This document shows, piece after piece, positions 1-6,502 of a stretch of DNA of 11,872 nucleotides (the first letter of the stretch is position 1; every line of letters begins with the position of its first letter). Origin of the DNA: CBDUBH01 sp965365345 (GTDB lineage Bacteria > Bacteroidota > Ignavibacteria > Ignavibacteriales > SURF-24); assembly GCA_965365345.1 (NCBI GenBank), contig CBDUBH010000102.1, positions 1 through 11,872 of the forward strand, in the 5' to 3' direction. The notes under the pieces were generated by a model. It ran no database searches, was not told the origin of the DNA, and worked only from the letters and a program-made list of their open reading frames with translations. Both the position numbers and the translations under genes were made by a program.

Positions 1-180
1 AATTGTCGTAAGTCCCCCGAAAGAAAAACCTACTCCGTAAATTTTTATCGTTTGATTTCTAATAGTTTGATATTCGAATTCGCCGGTTCCGGATTTCCAA
101 AAAATTCCGAGTGAAGCCGCTAAAAGTGAAAATGCTGAGATCAATAAAGTTAAAATTCCGGTAAGTTTTTTTGATTTCAT
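1..180 (-). CDS. Partial gene: small membrane protein, N-terminal 60 residues
   Basis: An open minus-strand frame begins with ATG at 180-178 and runs without a stop off the left edge, giving 60 residues. It is too short for a 100-residue ORF cutoff and is cut by the window. The N-terminus is MKSKK, followed by one hydrophobic helix (about residues 6-27, rich in Leu/Ile/Ala/Ser), then a short polar stretch with FEYQTIRNQTIKIYGVGF. A single N-terminal membrane segment followed by an extracytoplasmic 'QxxxIYGxG' stretch is seen in small bacterial membrane proteins of unassigned function; I recognise the general look only, not a named family. The codon use (AAA, ATT, GGA, TTT) matches the neighbours, which supports it being real. 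No strong ribosome-binding site precedes the ATG. It is divergent from phnD and unlikely to share its transcript. Function unknown. Confidence 0.6.
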   Translation of the reverse strand, partial: MKSKKLTGILTLLISAFSLLAASLGIFWKSGTGEFEYQTIRNQTIKIYGVGFSFGGLTTI

Positions 181-279
181 AACAATTCAAAATTGATTGG
201 AAAATTTCATAAATCGAAAAATAAAATATTTTAGTTTGAAATTAAAGTAAATGTGAAATTCGATTTTGGGAGTTTAATT

Positions 280-304
280 ATTTTTCATTATGTAAATGAA
301 AAAT
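280..304. repeat. Perfect 10-bp AT-rich inverted repeat
   Basis: ATTTTTCATT (280-289) and AATGAAAAAT (295-304) are exact reverse complements around a 5-base loop. The stem is almost all A/T, so it is a weak RNA hairpin. It could be an operator-type palindrome or a bidirectional terminator-like structure, or chance in AT-rich sequence. It lies about 155 bp before the phnD box and 100 bp from the divergent gene's start. Confidence 0.4.
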
Positions 305-357
305 TCATTTATTAAATGTTGAAAAATGAAATTAACTTTTGTAGAAAGAGTATAAAA

Positions 358-400
358 AGGATTCCGGACACCCATTGGCGCAGGCATGCCGGAATGACGA
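358..400. repeat. Degenerate interspersed repeat flanked by ATTCCGG/CCGGAAT
   Basis: A GC-richer island in otherwise AT-rich DNA. ATTCCGG (361-367) is the exact reverse complement of CCGGAAT (389-395), and the inside contains the palindrome GGCATGCC (383-390). The outer context, GGATTCCGG to CCGGAATGACG, resembles the widespread bacterial interspersed repeat family with a GGATTCC...GGAATGACG shape, analogous to the dRS3 elements of Neisseria (ATTCCC N8 GGGAAT). This copy has a longer, imperfect centre. Family membership is inferred from one copy; finding more copies in the genome would establish it. Confidence 0.5.
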
Positions 401-458
401 ATGAAATCTTTGAATCTTATTAATTTTTCTTTAATTACACATTTTAAACGGAAATTAT

Positions 459-466
459 TATCTTTG
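459..466 (+). promoter_or_regulatory. Candidate -7 promoter box (TAnnTTTG) for phnDCE
   Basis: TATCTTTG matches the Bacteroidota-type -7 element TAnnTTTG and ends 49 bases before the phnD ATG, implying a leader of roughly 40 bases. I see no clear TTTG at the expected -33 position. The identical octamer occurs 54 bases before phoU, which raises confidence. The assignment assumes a sigma factor of the Bacteroidota type. Confidence 0.4.
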
Positions 467-515
467 CAGAGTTAAAAAATTAAAACTGCTGTAAATCCAT
501 TTAAAACCGAGTTTT

Positions 516-1442
516 ATGAAAATTTTTAAATACATCCTTTTTTTATCTCCTATTCTTTTTTTTATTTTTTTTACATCAATTAGAGATATGAAAAAAGAGG
601 AATTGGGAAGTTTAAGAAATCCTATTCGTCTTTATTTTACACCTTCTGTTGATTCGGATAGAATTACAACAAATGCAAAAAAGTTAGTTGATTTTTTGGA
701 AAAAGAAACCGGCTATTATTTTGAAACTGCCGTTCCTGCAAGTTTTGTTGCTTTGGTGGAAGCTTTCGGAACCAAAAAAGCCGATATTGCCGGAATGAAC
801 ACTTTCGCTTATTTGATGGCAAATACAAAATACGGAGTTGAAGCAAAATTAAGAATTGTGCGCGAAGGCGGTGAAACAACTTATAAAGGTCAATTTTTGG
901 CTCGTATAGGCAGCGGAATTGATGAAATTTCAGATTTAAACGGAAGAACAATTGCTTATGTTGATCCTTCATCAACTTCCGGTTATGTTTTGCCAAAAGC
1001 ATTATTGATTAGAAAAGGAATAAATCCATCGCAGGAAGTTTTTGCGCAAAAACACGATAATGTTGTGATGATGATCTATCAAAGACAAGTTGATGCCGGT
1101 GCAACTTATTATGCTCCGCCTCACTCAGTTACAGGCGAAATTATGGATGCAAGAATGCGCGTAAAACCGCAATTTCCGGATGTTGAAGATAAAATAAAAA
1201 TAATTGGTTTTACAGAAGATATTCCGAACGATCCTTTTGTGTTCAGAAAAGATCTTCCGGAAGAAATGAAAGATAAAGTGGTTGAAGCGTTTTTGAAATT
1301 CGTATCAACAAAAGAAGGTCAGGAAGCTTTATACGAAATTTATGATGTTGAAAGTTTAATTCCAACCAAAGATACTGATTACGATGTTTTGCGTAAAATG
1401 CTTGAAGAACAAAATATTTCACTTGAAGGAAAGATAAATTAA
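516..1442 (+). CDS. phnD: PhnD/PtxB-type phosphonate/phosphite/phosphate substrate-binding protein
   Basis: This is the periplasmic binding component of an ABC importer for an oxyanion of phosphorus. The 308-residue protein has a hydrophobic N-terminus (about residues 4-20), then a type II binding-protein fold: IRLYFTPSVDSDRI near 37-50, the ADIAGMNTFAYL segment at 89-100, and the family's ligand-loop motif LNGRTIAYVDPSSTSGY at 141-157. Length is close to the usual 290-340. Unlike PstS in the same window it contains no cysteine, so it cannot be a classical lipoprotein, and no obvious AxA signal-peptidase site follows the hydrophobic stretch; it may stay membrane-anchored. It is first of three genes, with phnC beginning one base after its stop. 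The family covers transporters for phosphonates, phosphite and sometimes phosphate; the sequence alone does not decide the substrate. No C-P lyase gene is visible nearby. Confidence 0.88.
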   Translation: MKIFKYILFLSPILFFIFFTSIRDMKKEELGSLRNPIRLYFTPSVDSDRITTNAKKLVDFLEKETGYYFETAVPASFVALVEAFGTKKADIAGMNTFAYLMANTKYGVEAKLRIVREGGETTYKGQFLARIGSGIDEISDLNGRTIAYVDPSSTSGYVLPKALLIRKGINPSQEVFAQKHDNVVMMIYQRQVDAGATYYAPPHSVTGEIMDARMRVKPQFPDVEDKIKIIGFTEDIPNDPFVFRKDLPEEMKDKVVEAFLKFVSTKEGQEALYEIYDVESLIPTKDTDYDVLRKMLEEQNISLEGKIN

Positions 1443-1443
1443 T

Positions 1444-2205
1444 ATGCTTTTAAAAGTTCAAAATTTACATAAAGTCTATAAAACCGGAACTCACGCACTT
1501 CGAGGCGTTAATTTTGAAGTTAACGAAGGCGAATTTTTGGTAATTATCGGATTAAGCGGATCCGGAAAATCAACTTTGCTGCGCTGCATAAACCGTTTGC
1601 TTGAACCGACATCAGGAAAAATCGAATTTCTTGGAAAAGATATTACGCATGTTAAAGGCGAAGATCTTAGAAAAGTTCACCAGCAGATAGCAATGGTTTT
1701 TCAGCATTTCAATTTAATAAAAAGAAGATCGGTTTTAACAAATGTGATTTCCGGAAAATTAGGACAACTTAAAACTCTGGAATCAATTTTTGAAAAATTT
1801 TCTCCGGAAGTTTACGAAGAAGCAAAAAGAGCGCTTCAAATTGTGGGAATTGAAGAAAAAGCTGATATTCGTGCAGATTCATTAAGCGGCGGACAGCAGC
1901 AAAGAGTTGCAATTGCGCGCAGTTTAATGCAAAATCCGAAAATGCTTTTAGCCGATGAACCCGTTGCATCTTTGGATCCGGCAACTTCAAATTCCGTTAT
2001 GCAGTATTTTGAAAAAGTAAATAAAGAATTGGGAACTACAATAATTTGCAATCTTCATTTTCTATCTCTTGTAAGAAGATACGCAACACGTGTAATTGCA
2101 CTGCGCGAAGGTCAAATTATTTTTGAAGGATTACCAAAAGATATTGATGAAGAATGGTTCAGAACTATTTATGGCGAAGAGGCTGAGGAGGTTGAAATAC
2201 GCTGA
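1444..2205 (+). CDS. phnC: PhnC-type phosphonate/phosphite/phosphate ABC transporter ATPase
   Basis: The ATP-hydrolysing subunit that drives import through PhnE, on the cytoplasmic side of the inner membrane. All ABC motifs are intact in the 253 residues: Walker A GLSGSGKST (36-44), Q-loop glutamine 87 in MVFQHFNLI, signature LSGGQQQR (147-154), Walker B MLLADEP (167-173), D-loop SLD (176-178) and switch histidine 205. The VFQHFNLI stretch, the insert between Q-loop and signature, and the VASLDPATSNSVM sequence are characteristic of the PhnC subfamily (about 250-280 residues) rather than PstB. The gene starts one base after the phnD stop and its TGA shares a base with the phnE ATG (TGATG), so the three genes are very probably cotranscribed and translationally coupled. 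Confidence 0.92.
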   Translation: MLLKVQNLHKVYKTGTHALRGVNFEVNEGEFLVIIGLSGSGKSTLLRCINRLLEPTSGKIEFLGKDITHVKGEDLRKVHQQIAMVFQHFNLIKRRSVLTNVISGKLGQLKTLESIFEKFSPEVYEEAKRALQIVGIEEKADIRADSLSGGQQQRVAIARSLMQNPKMLLADEPVASLDPATSNSVMQYFEKVNKELGTTIICNLHFLSLVRRYATRVIALREGQIIFEGLPKDIDEEWFRTIYGEEAEEVEIR

Positions 2206-3287
2206 TGGAAACTTTGCAGACAGAAATTTTACATAAAGATCCGAAAGATATCATAAAAAAAAGGCAGCAGCAGGAACAGAAATTTAATTTTGTAAAAGCA
2301 GTTTTTCTTGATATATTTTTCGTTTTCTATTCAGTTTTACTTCTACAAAGAGTTATTTATTATAAATTAATTTTGGATCTCCGTGAACTTCCTTTTTCAT
2401 GGACGCAAATCGGAATTTTATTTTTGATAAGCGTAATTTTGGGAACGGCTTGGGCATTTTCGCGCACTTCACTTTCATGCAAACTTTTTGGAGTTTCGCG
2501 TAAAGGGAAAGTAACTGATTGGACCACTGAAATTTACGGCTGGTTTTTATTTAATCTGACTTTTATTGCCGGCTGGGTTGTAACAAAAATTTCTATTGTT
2601 GATCTTTTCAGTGCTGAAGGAATAAAAGGCGCTAACAGAATTTTCGGTGCTCTTTTCAATCCTGAATTCGGAATTTTTGATGATGCGCTTTTTGCAATTG
2701 TTGAAACAATTTATCTCGCTTTGATGGCAACATTAATTTCAATTCCACCGACTTTTCTTTTAAGCTTTTTCACCGCAAGAAATTTGATGAAGGATAGTAA
2801 ACTTTCTATCGGAATTTATTATGTTCTTCGCGTAGTTCTGAATTTTATACGCTCAATTGAACCTTTGGTTTGGGCAATTATATTCTCAGTTTGGGTTGGA
2901 ATTGGTCCATACGCGGGAATGATCGCGCTTTTGGTTCACACAATTGCATCGAACGCAAAATTATATTCCGAAGCGATTGAAGGAATTGAAGAGGGGCCAA
3001 TTGAAGCGATAAAAGCAACCGGAGCAAATAAAGTTCAGATAATTTGGTATGCAGTTGTTCCGCAAATTATGCTTCCGTTTTTATCTTTTACAATTTACCG
3101 CTGGGATATAAATGTCAGAATGGCAACTATAATCGGACTTGTTGGCGGTGGCGGAATCGGAACGATGTTAATGCAATATCAGGGATTGGCGCGCTGGCAG
3201 GAAGTCGGTTTAATTGTATTGATGATCGCCCTTGTAGTTTGGGTAATGGATTACATTTCCGCAAAGATCCGCGAAGCAATTTATTGA
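2205..3287 (+). CDS. phnE: PhnE-type ABC transporter permease with long N-terminal extension
   Basis: The membrane channel of the PhnDCE importer. The C-terminal part, roughly residue 110 onward, is a standard binding-protein-dependent permease: several membrane helices, the PhnE-like RSIEPLVWAIIFSVWVGIGP segment, and the cytoplasmic EAA loop EAIEGIEEGPIEAIKATGA starting at residue 256, then YRWDINVRMATIIGLVGGGG. At 360 residues it is about 80-100 longer than typical PhnE (about 260-280). The extra N-terminus has a charged Lys/Gln/Glu-rich cytoplasmic stretch (about 10-27) and two added hydrophobic segments (about 28-53 and 65-86). Frame and codon use are continuous, so the extension looks genuine. 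A GAGGAGG-like site at 2185-2191 lies 13 bases upstream of the ATG, inside phnC. A terminator follows 29 bases after the stop. Confidence 0.9.
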   Translation: METLQTEILHKDPKDIIKKRQQQEQKFNFVKAVFLDIFFVFYSVLLLQRVIYYKLILDLRELPFSWTQIGILFLISVILGTAWAFSRTSLSCKLFGVSRKGKVTDWTTEIYGWFLFNLTFIAGWVVTKISIVDLFSAEGIKGANRIFGALFNPEFGIFDDALFAIVETIYLALMATLISIPPTFLLSFFTARNLMKDSKLSIGIYYVLRVVLNFIRSIEPLVWAIIFSVWVGIGPYAGMIALLVHTIASNAKLYSEAIEGIEEGPIEAIKATGANKVQIIWYAVVPQIMLPFLSFTIYRWDINVRMATIIGLVGGGGIGTMLMQYQGLARWQEVGLIVLMIALVVWVMDYISAKIREAIY

Positions 3288-3316
3288 AAATTTGAAATTG
3301 AAATTCTGTATCTAAA

Positions 3317-3340
3317 TAAAGGCGCAATCTTGCGCCTTTA
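3317..3340 (+). terminator. Intrinsic terminator of the phnDCE operon
   Basis: TAAAGGCGCA (3317-3326) and TGCGCCTTTA (3331-3340) form a perfect 10-bp stem with a 4-base loop, GC-rich in the middle, followed by CTATTTT. It sits 29 bases after the phnE stop. The downstream T-run is short and interrupted, but the stem is much the strongest in this AT-rich gap. It separates phnDCE from pstS, so the two operons are probably transcribed independently. Confidence 0.8.
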
Positions 3341-3425
3341 CTATTTTAAACCAAATCAATAGAAATGATAAATAAATTGAAATAAGATTAATTCAAAATT
3401 AACCTGCAAAATCATCTGAAATTCG

Positions 3426-3448
3426 TTTACAATAAATTTGATTGTAAA
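3426..3448. promoter_or_regulatory. Perfect 8-bp inverted repeat upstream of pstS
   Basis: TTTACAAT (3426-3433) and ATTGTAAA (3441-3448) are exact reverse complements separated by 7 bases, giving a 23-bp dyad of the size bound by a homodimeric helix-turn-helix protein. It lies about 100 bp before the pstS ATG and just upstream of the TTAACA repeats. No particular regulator can be named. Confidence 0.35.
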
Positions 3449-3462
3449 AATCAAAAAAAATC

Positions 3463-3479
3463 TTAACAATTATTTAACA
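3463..3479 (+). promoter_or_regulatory. Candidate PHO-box-like direct repeat upstream of pstS
   Basis: TTAACA occurs at 3463-3468 and again at 3474-3479, separated by 5 bases, so the period is exactly 11 bp. Direct repeats of 11-bp period are the hallmark of PhoB/PhoP operators, and the Bacillus subtilis PhoP box is TT(A/C/T)A(C/T)A repeats separated by about 5 bases. The site is 67 bp before the pstS ATG, and a TAAATTTA box at 3501-3508 could be the core promoter. Placement before pstS, a classical Pho-regulon target, supports the call; no phoB/phoR gene is in the window. Confidence 0.5.
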
Positions 3480-3546
3480 CAAACAAATTCAAGAAAAGAT
3501 TAAATTTAATTGCTGAAATAAATTTCACAATTAAGGAAAATGTTAT

Positions 3547-4461
3547 ATGAAAAAGTTTGCTTCATTTATTTTGATGTTCGTGATATTTGCGTTTATGGGA
3601 TTTGGCTGTCAAAAACCGGAAGGAGCCGATCAAACAAGCATTACTGTAAAAGGATCTGATACAATGGTAAATCTTGCACAAAAGTGGGCAGAAGTTTACA
3701 TGGAACAAAATAAAGATGTTGCAGTTCAGGTAACAGGAGGCGGCTCAGGAACAGGAGTTGCCGCATTACTTAACGGAACCACTCAAATTGCAAATTCAAG
3801 TCGTGATCTTAAACAAAAAGAATTTGACGAAGCACAAAAAAAAGGAATTACCCCGAAAGAATATAAAGTCGCTTTGGATGGAATTGCAGTAATTGTAAAT
3901 CCAAAAAGCAAAATTGACAATCTTACTCTTGCTCAAATCAGAGATATCTTTTCAGGAAAAATTAAAAACTGGAAAGAACTCGGCGGAGAAAATGCTAAAA
4001 TAGTTTTATACGGAAGAGAAAATTCCAGCGGAACTTATGAATTTTTCAAAGATCATGTTTTAGGAAAAGATGCATCGGGCAAACCTGTTGATTTTACTGC
4101 CGCAACACAAGTTTTACAAGGAACGGCTGCTTTGGGTGAAGCTGTTGCAAGAGATATTAAAGGAATTGGTTACGGCGGAGTTGGATATTTTGCACAAAGA
4201 GATGATGTAAAAATTCTTCATATTAAAAAAGATGATGCTGCACAGGCAATTTCTCCCGCAGAAAATAAAGTGGTGAATTACGAAGCGATCTGGGACGGCT
4301 CATATCCGATTTCAAGATATTTATTCTGCTACACTAACGGCGAACCGCAAGGCGCAGTAAAAGGTTTTATGGATTTTATAGTTTCAGCCGAAGGTCAAAA
4401 ATTAGTAGAACAAATGGAATATATTCCGCTACCGCAAGATATGATTTCTAAATCAAACTAA
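3547..4461 (+). CDS. pstS: PstS phosphate-binding lipoprotein
   Basis: The high-affinity phosphate receptor that delivers phosphate to PstC/PstA. The 304-residue protein starts with a lipoprotein signal: Lys-Lys, a hydrophobic core (4-17), then MGFGC with cysteine 21 as the probable lipidated residue (the Gly at -3 is not the usual Leu, so the lipobox is slightly atypical). The PBP-like domain follows, with VKGSDTM (34-40), TGGGSGTG (63-70), NSSRD (83-87) and GRENSSGTYEFF (156-167), the regions that build the phosphate pocket in this family. The start is supported by AAGGA at 3533-3537, nine bases upstream. It is first in pstSCAB, only 8 bases before pstC. PHO-box-like repeats upstream suggest induction by phosphate starvation. 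Confidence 0.95.
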   Translation: MKKFASFILMFVIFAFMGFGCQKPEGADQTSITVKGSDTMVNLAQKWAEVYMEQNKDVAVQVTGGGSGTGVAALLNGTTQIANSSRDLKQKEFDEAQKKGITPKEYKVALDGIAVIVNPKSKIDNLTLAQIRDIFSGKIKNWKELGGENAKIVLYGRENSSGTYEFFKDHVLGKDASGKPVDFTAATQVLQGTAALGEAVARDIKGIGYGGVGYFAQRDDVKILHIKKDDAAQAISPAENKVVNYEAIWDGSYPISRYLFCYTNGEPQGAVKGFMDFIVSAEGQKLVEQMEYIPLPQDMISKSN

Positions 4462-4469
4462 AAGATTAA

Positions 4470-5486
4470 ATGGAAAATTTAAAAAGTTTAGAAGAAAAAT
4501 TAATAGAACAAAAAAATCAAAATTCAAAAGGTGAAACTTATGTTTCGCATTTTGCAAAAAAAATTAAAAAAGGAACGCGTATAAGGGAAAGTTTGATAAA
4601 ATATTTCTTTATGCTTAACGGAATTACGGCGCTTGTTTTTATAATTTTGATATTTCTTTTCCTTTTCAAAGAAGGTGTAAGAGCTTTTGATCATATCGGA
4701 ATTTTGGATTTCATTTTCAAAAATGAAGTTGCATCAGATGGAACAACTCAAAAACTTACTGAATGGTACCCGACTTCATCTTATCCGCGTTATTCTTTGG
4801 TTCCGCTTATTTTGGGAACTTTGATGACTGCAATTCCCGCAACAATAATTTCAACAATTTTCGGAGTTGCCGCGGGAATTTATCTTTCAGAAATCGCAAA
4901 AGGAAGAGTTAAAGAAATTCTGAAACCTTTGATCGAACTTTTTGCAGGCATTCCAACCGTTGTGCTTGGATTTTTTATGCTTGTTGTTGCAGCAAGTTTT
5001 TTTGATGAAATTTTTGATCCGGCAAATAGACTTAACGCATTTTTAGGCGCACTCGGACTTTCAATTGTAATAATTCCAATAATTGCTTCGCTTACGGAAG
5101 ATGCTTTAGGTTCAATTCCGAAAGAAATGAGAATGGCTTCATACGGAATTGGCGCAACAAAATGGCAAACTATACGCAGAGTAATTTTACCTGCTGCCGT
5201 TAGCGGAGTTTCAGCAAGTATAATTTTAGGATTTGGCCGTGCAATAGGCGAAACTATGATAGTTTTAATGGCTTCCGGAAATGCCGCAAATGTTGTGTTT
5301 GATCTTTTCAGAAGTGTTAGAACAATGACCGCAACAATAGCAGCCGAAATGGGAGAAGTTTCGCATCAATCTGATCATTATTACGCGCTGTTTTTTATAG
5401 GAATTGTACTTTTTACAATAACATTTATTTTGAATTTGATTGCGGAAATTATCATAAATAAAATGCGCAAGAAAATTAAATTTTAA
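4470..5486 (+). CDS. pstC: PstC phosphate ABC transporter permease
   Basis: One of the two inner-membrane channel subunits, expected to pair with PstA and contact PstB. In 338 residues there is a Lys/Glu-rich cytoplasmic N-terminus (1-44), a first membrane helix (about 45-67), an extracytoplasmic loop with the aromatic segment WYPTSSYPRYSLVP (about 99-112), and a five-helix permease core from about 109. The EAA loop is at about 222-242 (MASYGIGATKWQTIRRVILP), followed by GFGRAIGETMIVLMASGNA, which is diagnostic for PstC. It is slightly longer than E. coli PstC (319) because of the N-terminal tail. The gene starts 8 bases after pstS and belongs to the same operon. Confidence 0.94.
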   Translation: MENLKSLEEKLIEQKNQNSKGETYVSHFAKKIKKGTRIRESLIKYFFMLNGITALVFIILIFLFLFKEGVRAFDHIGILDFIFKNEVASDGTTQKLTEWYPTSSYPRYSLVPLILGTLMTAIPATIISTIFGVAAGIYLSEIAKGRVKEILKPLIELFAGIPTVVLGFFMLVVAASFFDEIFDPANRLNAFLGALGLSIVIIPIIASLTEDALGSIPKEMRMASYGIGATKWQTIRRVILPAAVSGVSASIILGFGRAIGETMIVLMASGNAANVVFDLFRSVRTMTATIAAEMGEVSHQSDHYYALFFIGIVLFTITFILNLIAEIIINKMRKKIKF

Positions 5487-5514
5487 TTACAAGTAATTTT
5501 AATAGAGAAAGATC

Positions 5515-6498
5515 TTGATTAACATTTTTAACAAAAGTTCAAATAAGCCCGATGAGTGGCACGCCAAAAAGTTTGACCTTCCGGGATTTTTATTTCTCGG
5601 AACAATAAAAATTCTTTTCTTTTTGCTGCTGATTTTACTTTTTTTCATTATCGCCAAAATCTTTGCAGAAGGAATCGGAATGATAAGTTTCGAATTTCTT
5701 TTCACTTCGCCAAAAAATAATATGACCGAAGGCGGAATCGGTCCTGCGATCTTTGGTACTTTGATGGTTACGGTTTTGATGGTTTTAATAGCGGTTCCAA
5801 CAGGAGTTTTTTCCGCAATTTATTTGAATGAATATGCTGAAGATACAATTCTCGCCCGTATTATCAGGGCATCGGTAAATAATTTAGCAGGAGTTCCTTC
5901 AATAGTTTTCGGATTATTTGGATTAGGATTTTTTATTCTTTTTGTCGGCAGACAAATTGATGATGTATTAAATACAGGATTATTTTTAGGACAGCCGGCG
6001 CTGCTTTGGGCATCTGCAACTTTGGCGGTTTTGGTTTTACCGATCGTTATAGTTTCAACTTTGGAAGCGTTAAACTCGGTTCCAAAAAGTCATAGAGATG
6101 CTGCATATGGACTTGGCGCAACAAAATGGCAGACAATAAAAAATGTTGTGCTTCCGCAAGCGCGCCCGGGAATTTTAACCGGAACAATTTTAGCTATAAG
6201 CCGCGGAGCAGGTGAAACCGCACCAATATTGTTTTTAGGTGTTGCGTTCTTTTTACCAAAACTTCCCGTAACTTATATTGATCTCGGCGCTTTTTACATT
6301 CCAATGGTAAATCCCGCAGATCAATTTATGTACTTGGCTTATCACATTTTTATTTTAGCTACACAATCAGCAAATCCAACTTTAACCCAGCCGCTTCAAT
6401 ACGGTACAACTTTGGTTTTAATTGGATTAACACTTTTGCTGAATTTAACCGCAATTATTTTACGATACAGATTCAGAAAAACTTTGGGAAAAATTTAA
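5515..6498 (+). CDS. pstA: PstA phosphate ABC transporter permease, probable TTG start
   Basis: The second channel subunit of the Pst importer. The 327-residue protein has a cytoplasmic N-terminus (1-24), a first membrane helix (about 25-49), a loop containing EGGIGPAIFGTLM (72-84), and the permease core with EAA loop DAAYGLGATKWQTIKNVVLP (195-214) followed by SRGAGETAPILFLG (229-242), the PstA hallmark. Start choice: the only in-frame standard start before the first helix is TTG at 5515, since an in-frame TAG lies at 5503 and the first ATG is Met56, beyond helix 1. A weak purine stretch (AGAGAAAGA, 5504-5512) precedes it. It is 28 bases after pstC and 4 before pstB. Rare-type initiation may lower its translation relative to its neighbours. 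Confidence 0.93.
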   Translation: MINIFNKSSNKPDEWHAKKFDLPGFLFLGTIKILFFLLLILLFFIIAKIFAEGIGMISFEFLFTSPKNNMTEGGIGPAIFGTLMVTVLMVLIAVPTGVFSAIYLNEYAEDTILARIIRASVNNLAGVPSIVFGLFGLGFFILFVGRQIDDVLNTGLFLGQPALLWASATLAVLVLPIVIVSTLEALNSVPKSHRDAAYGLGATKWQTIKNVVLPQARPGILTGTILAISRGAGETAPILFLGVAFFLPKLPVTYIDLGAFYIPMVNPADQFMYLAYHIFILATQSANPTLTQPLQYGTTLVLIGLTLLLNLTAIILRYRFRKTLGKI

Positions 6499-6502
6499 CA
6501 TT

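Larger units (their letters stand above)
181..515. other. Intergenic region between the left-edge gene and phnD
   Basis: This 335-bp non-coding stretch separates two divergent genes and is strongly AT-rich. It holds a 10-bp AT inverted repeat (280-289/295-304), a GC-richer repeat-like element flanked by ATTCCGG and CCGGAAT (361-395), an octamer-type repeat in reverse orientation (405-418), 11-bp-phased TTAATT repeats (420-436) and a TATCTTTG box (459-466) upstream of phnD. I see no convincing reading frame and no RNA gene in it. Confidence 0.7.

Noticed and set aside
181..515. A small RNA gene or riboswitch before phnD
   Set aside because: The only GC-richer segment is the repeat-like element at 358-400; no conserved riboswitch core, tRNA-like fold or structured leader could be recognised by eye.
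664..1002. Minus-strand open frame of 112 residues inside phnD
   Set aside because: Antisense shadow of a clear PhnD coding frame; its product is Leu/Phe/Gln/Arg-rich low-complexity sequence with no domain and no ribosome-binding site.
1769..2051. Two minus-strand open frames inside phnC
   Set aside because: They lie antisense to the conserved ABC signature and Walker B region and have no recognisable features.
3044..3327. Plus and minus alternative frames over the 3' end of phnE
   Set aside because: They overlap the conserved permease C-terminus; the minus one also reads through the terminator hairpin. Neither resembles a protein family.
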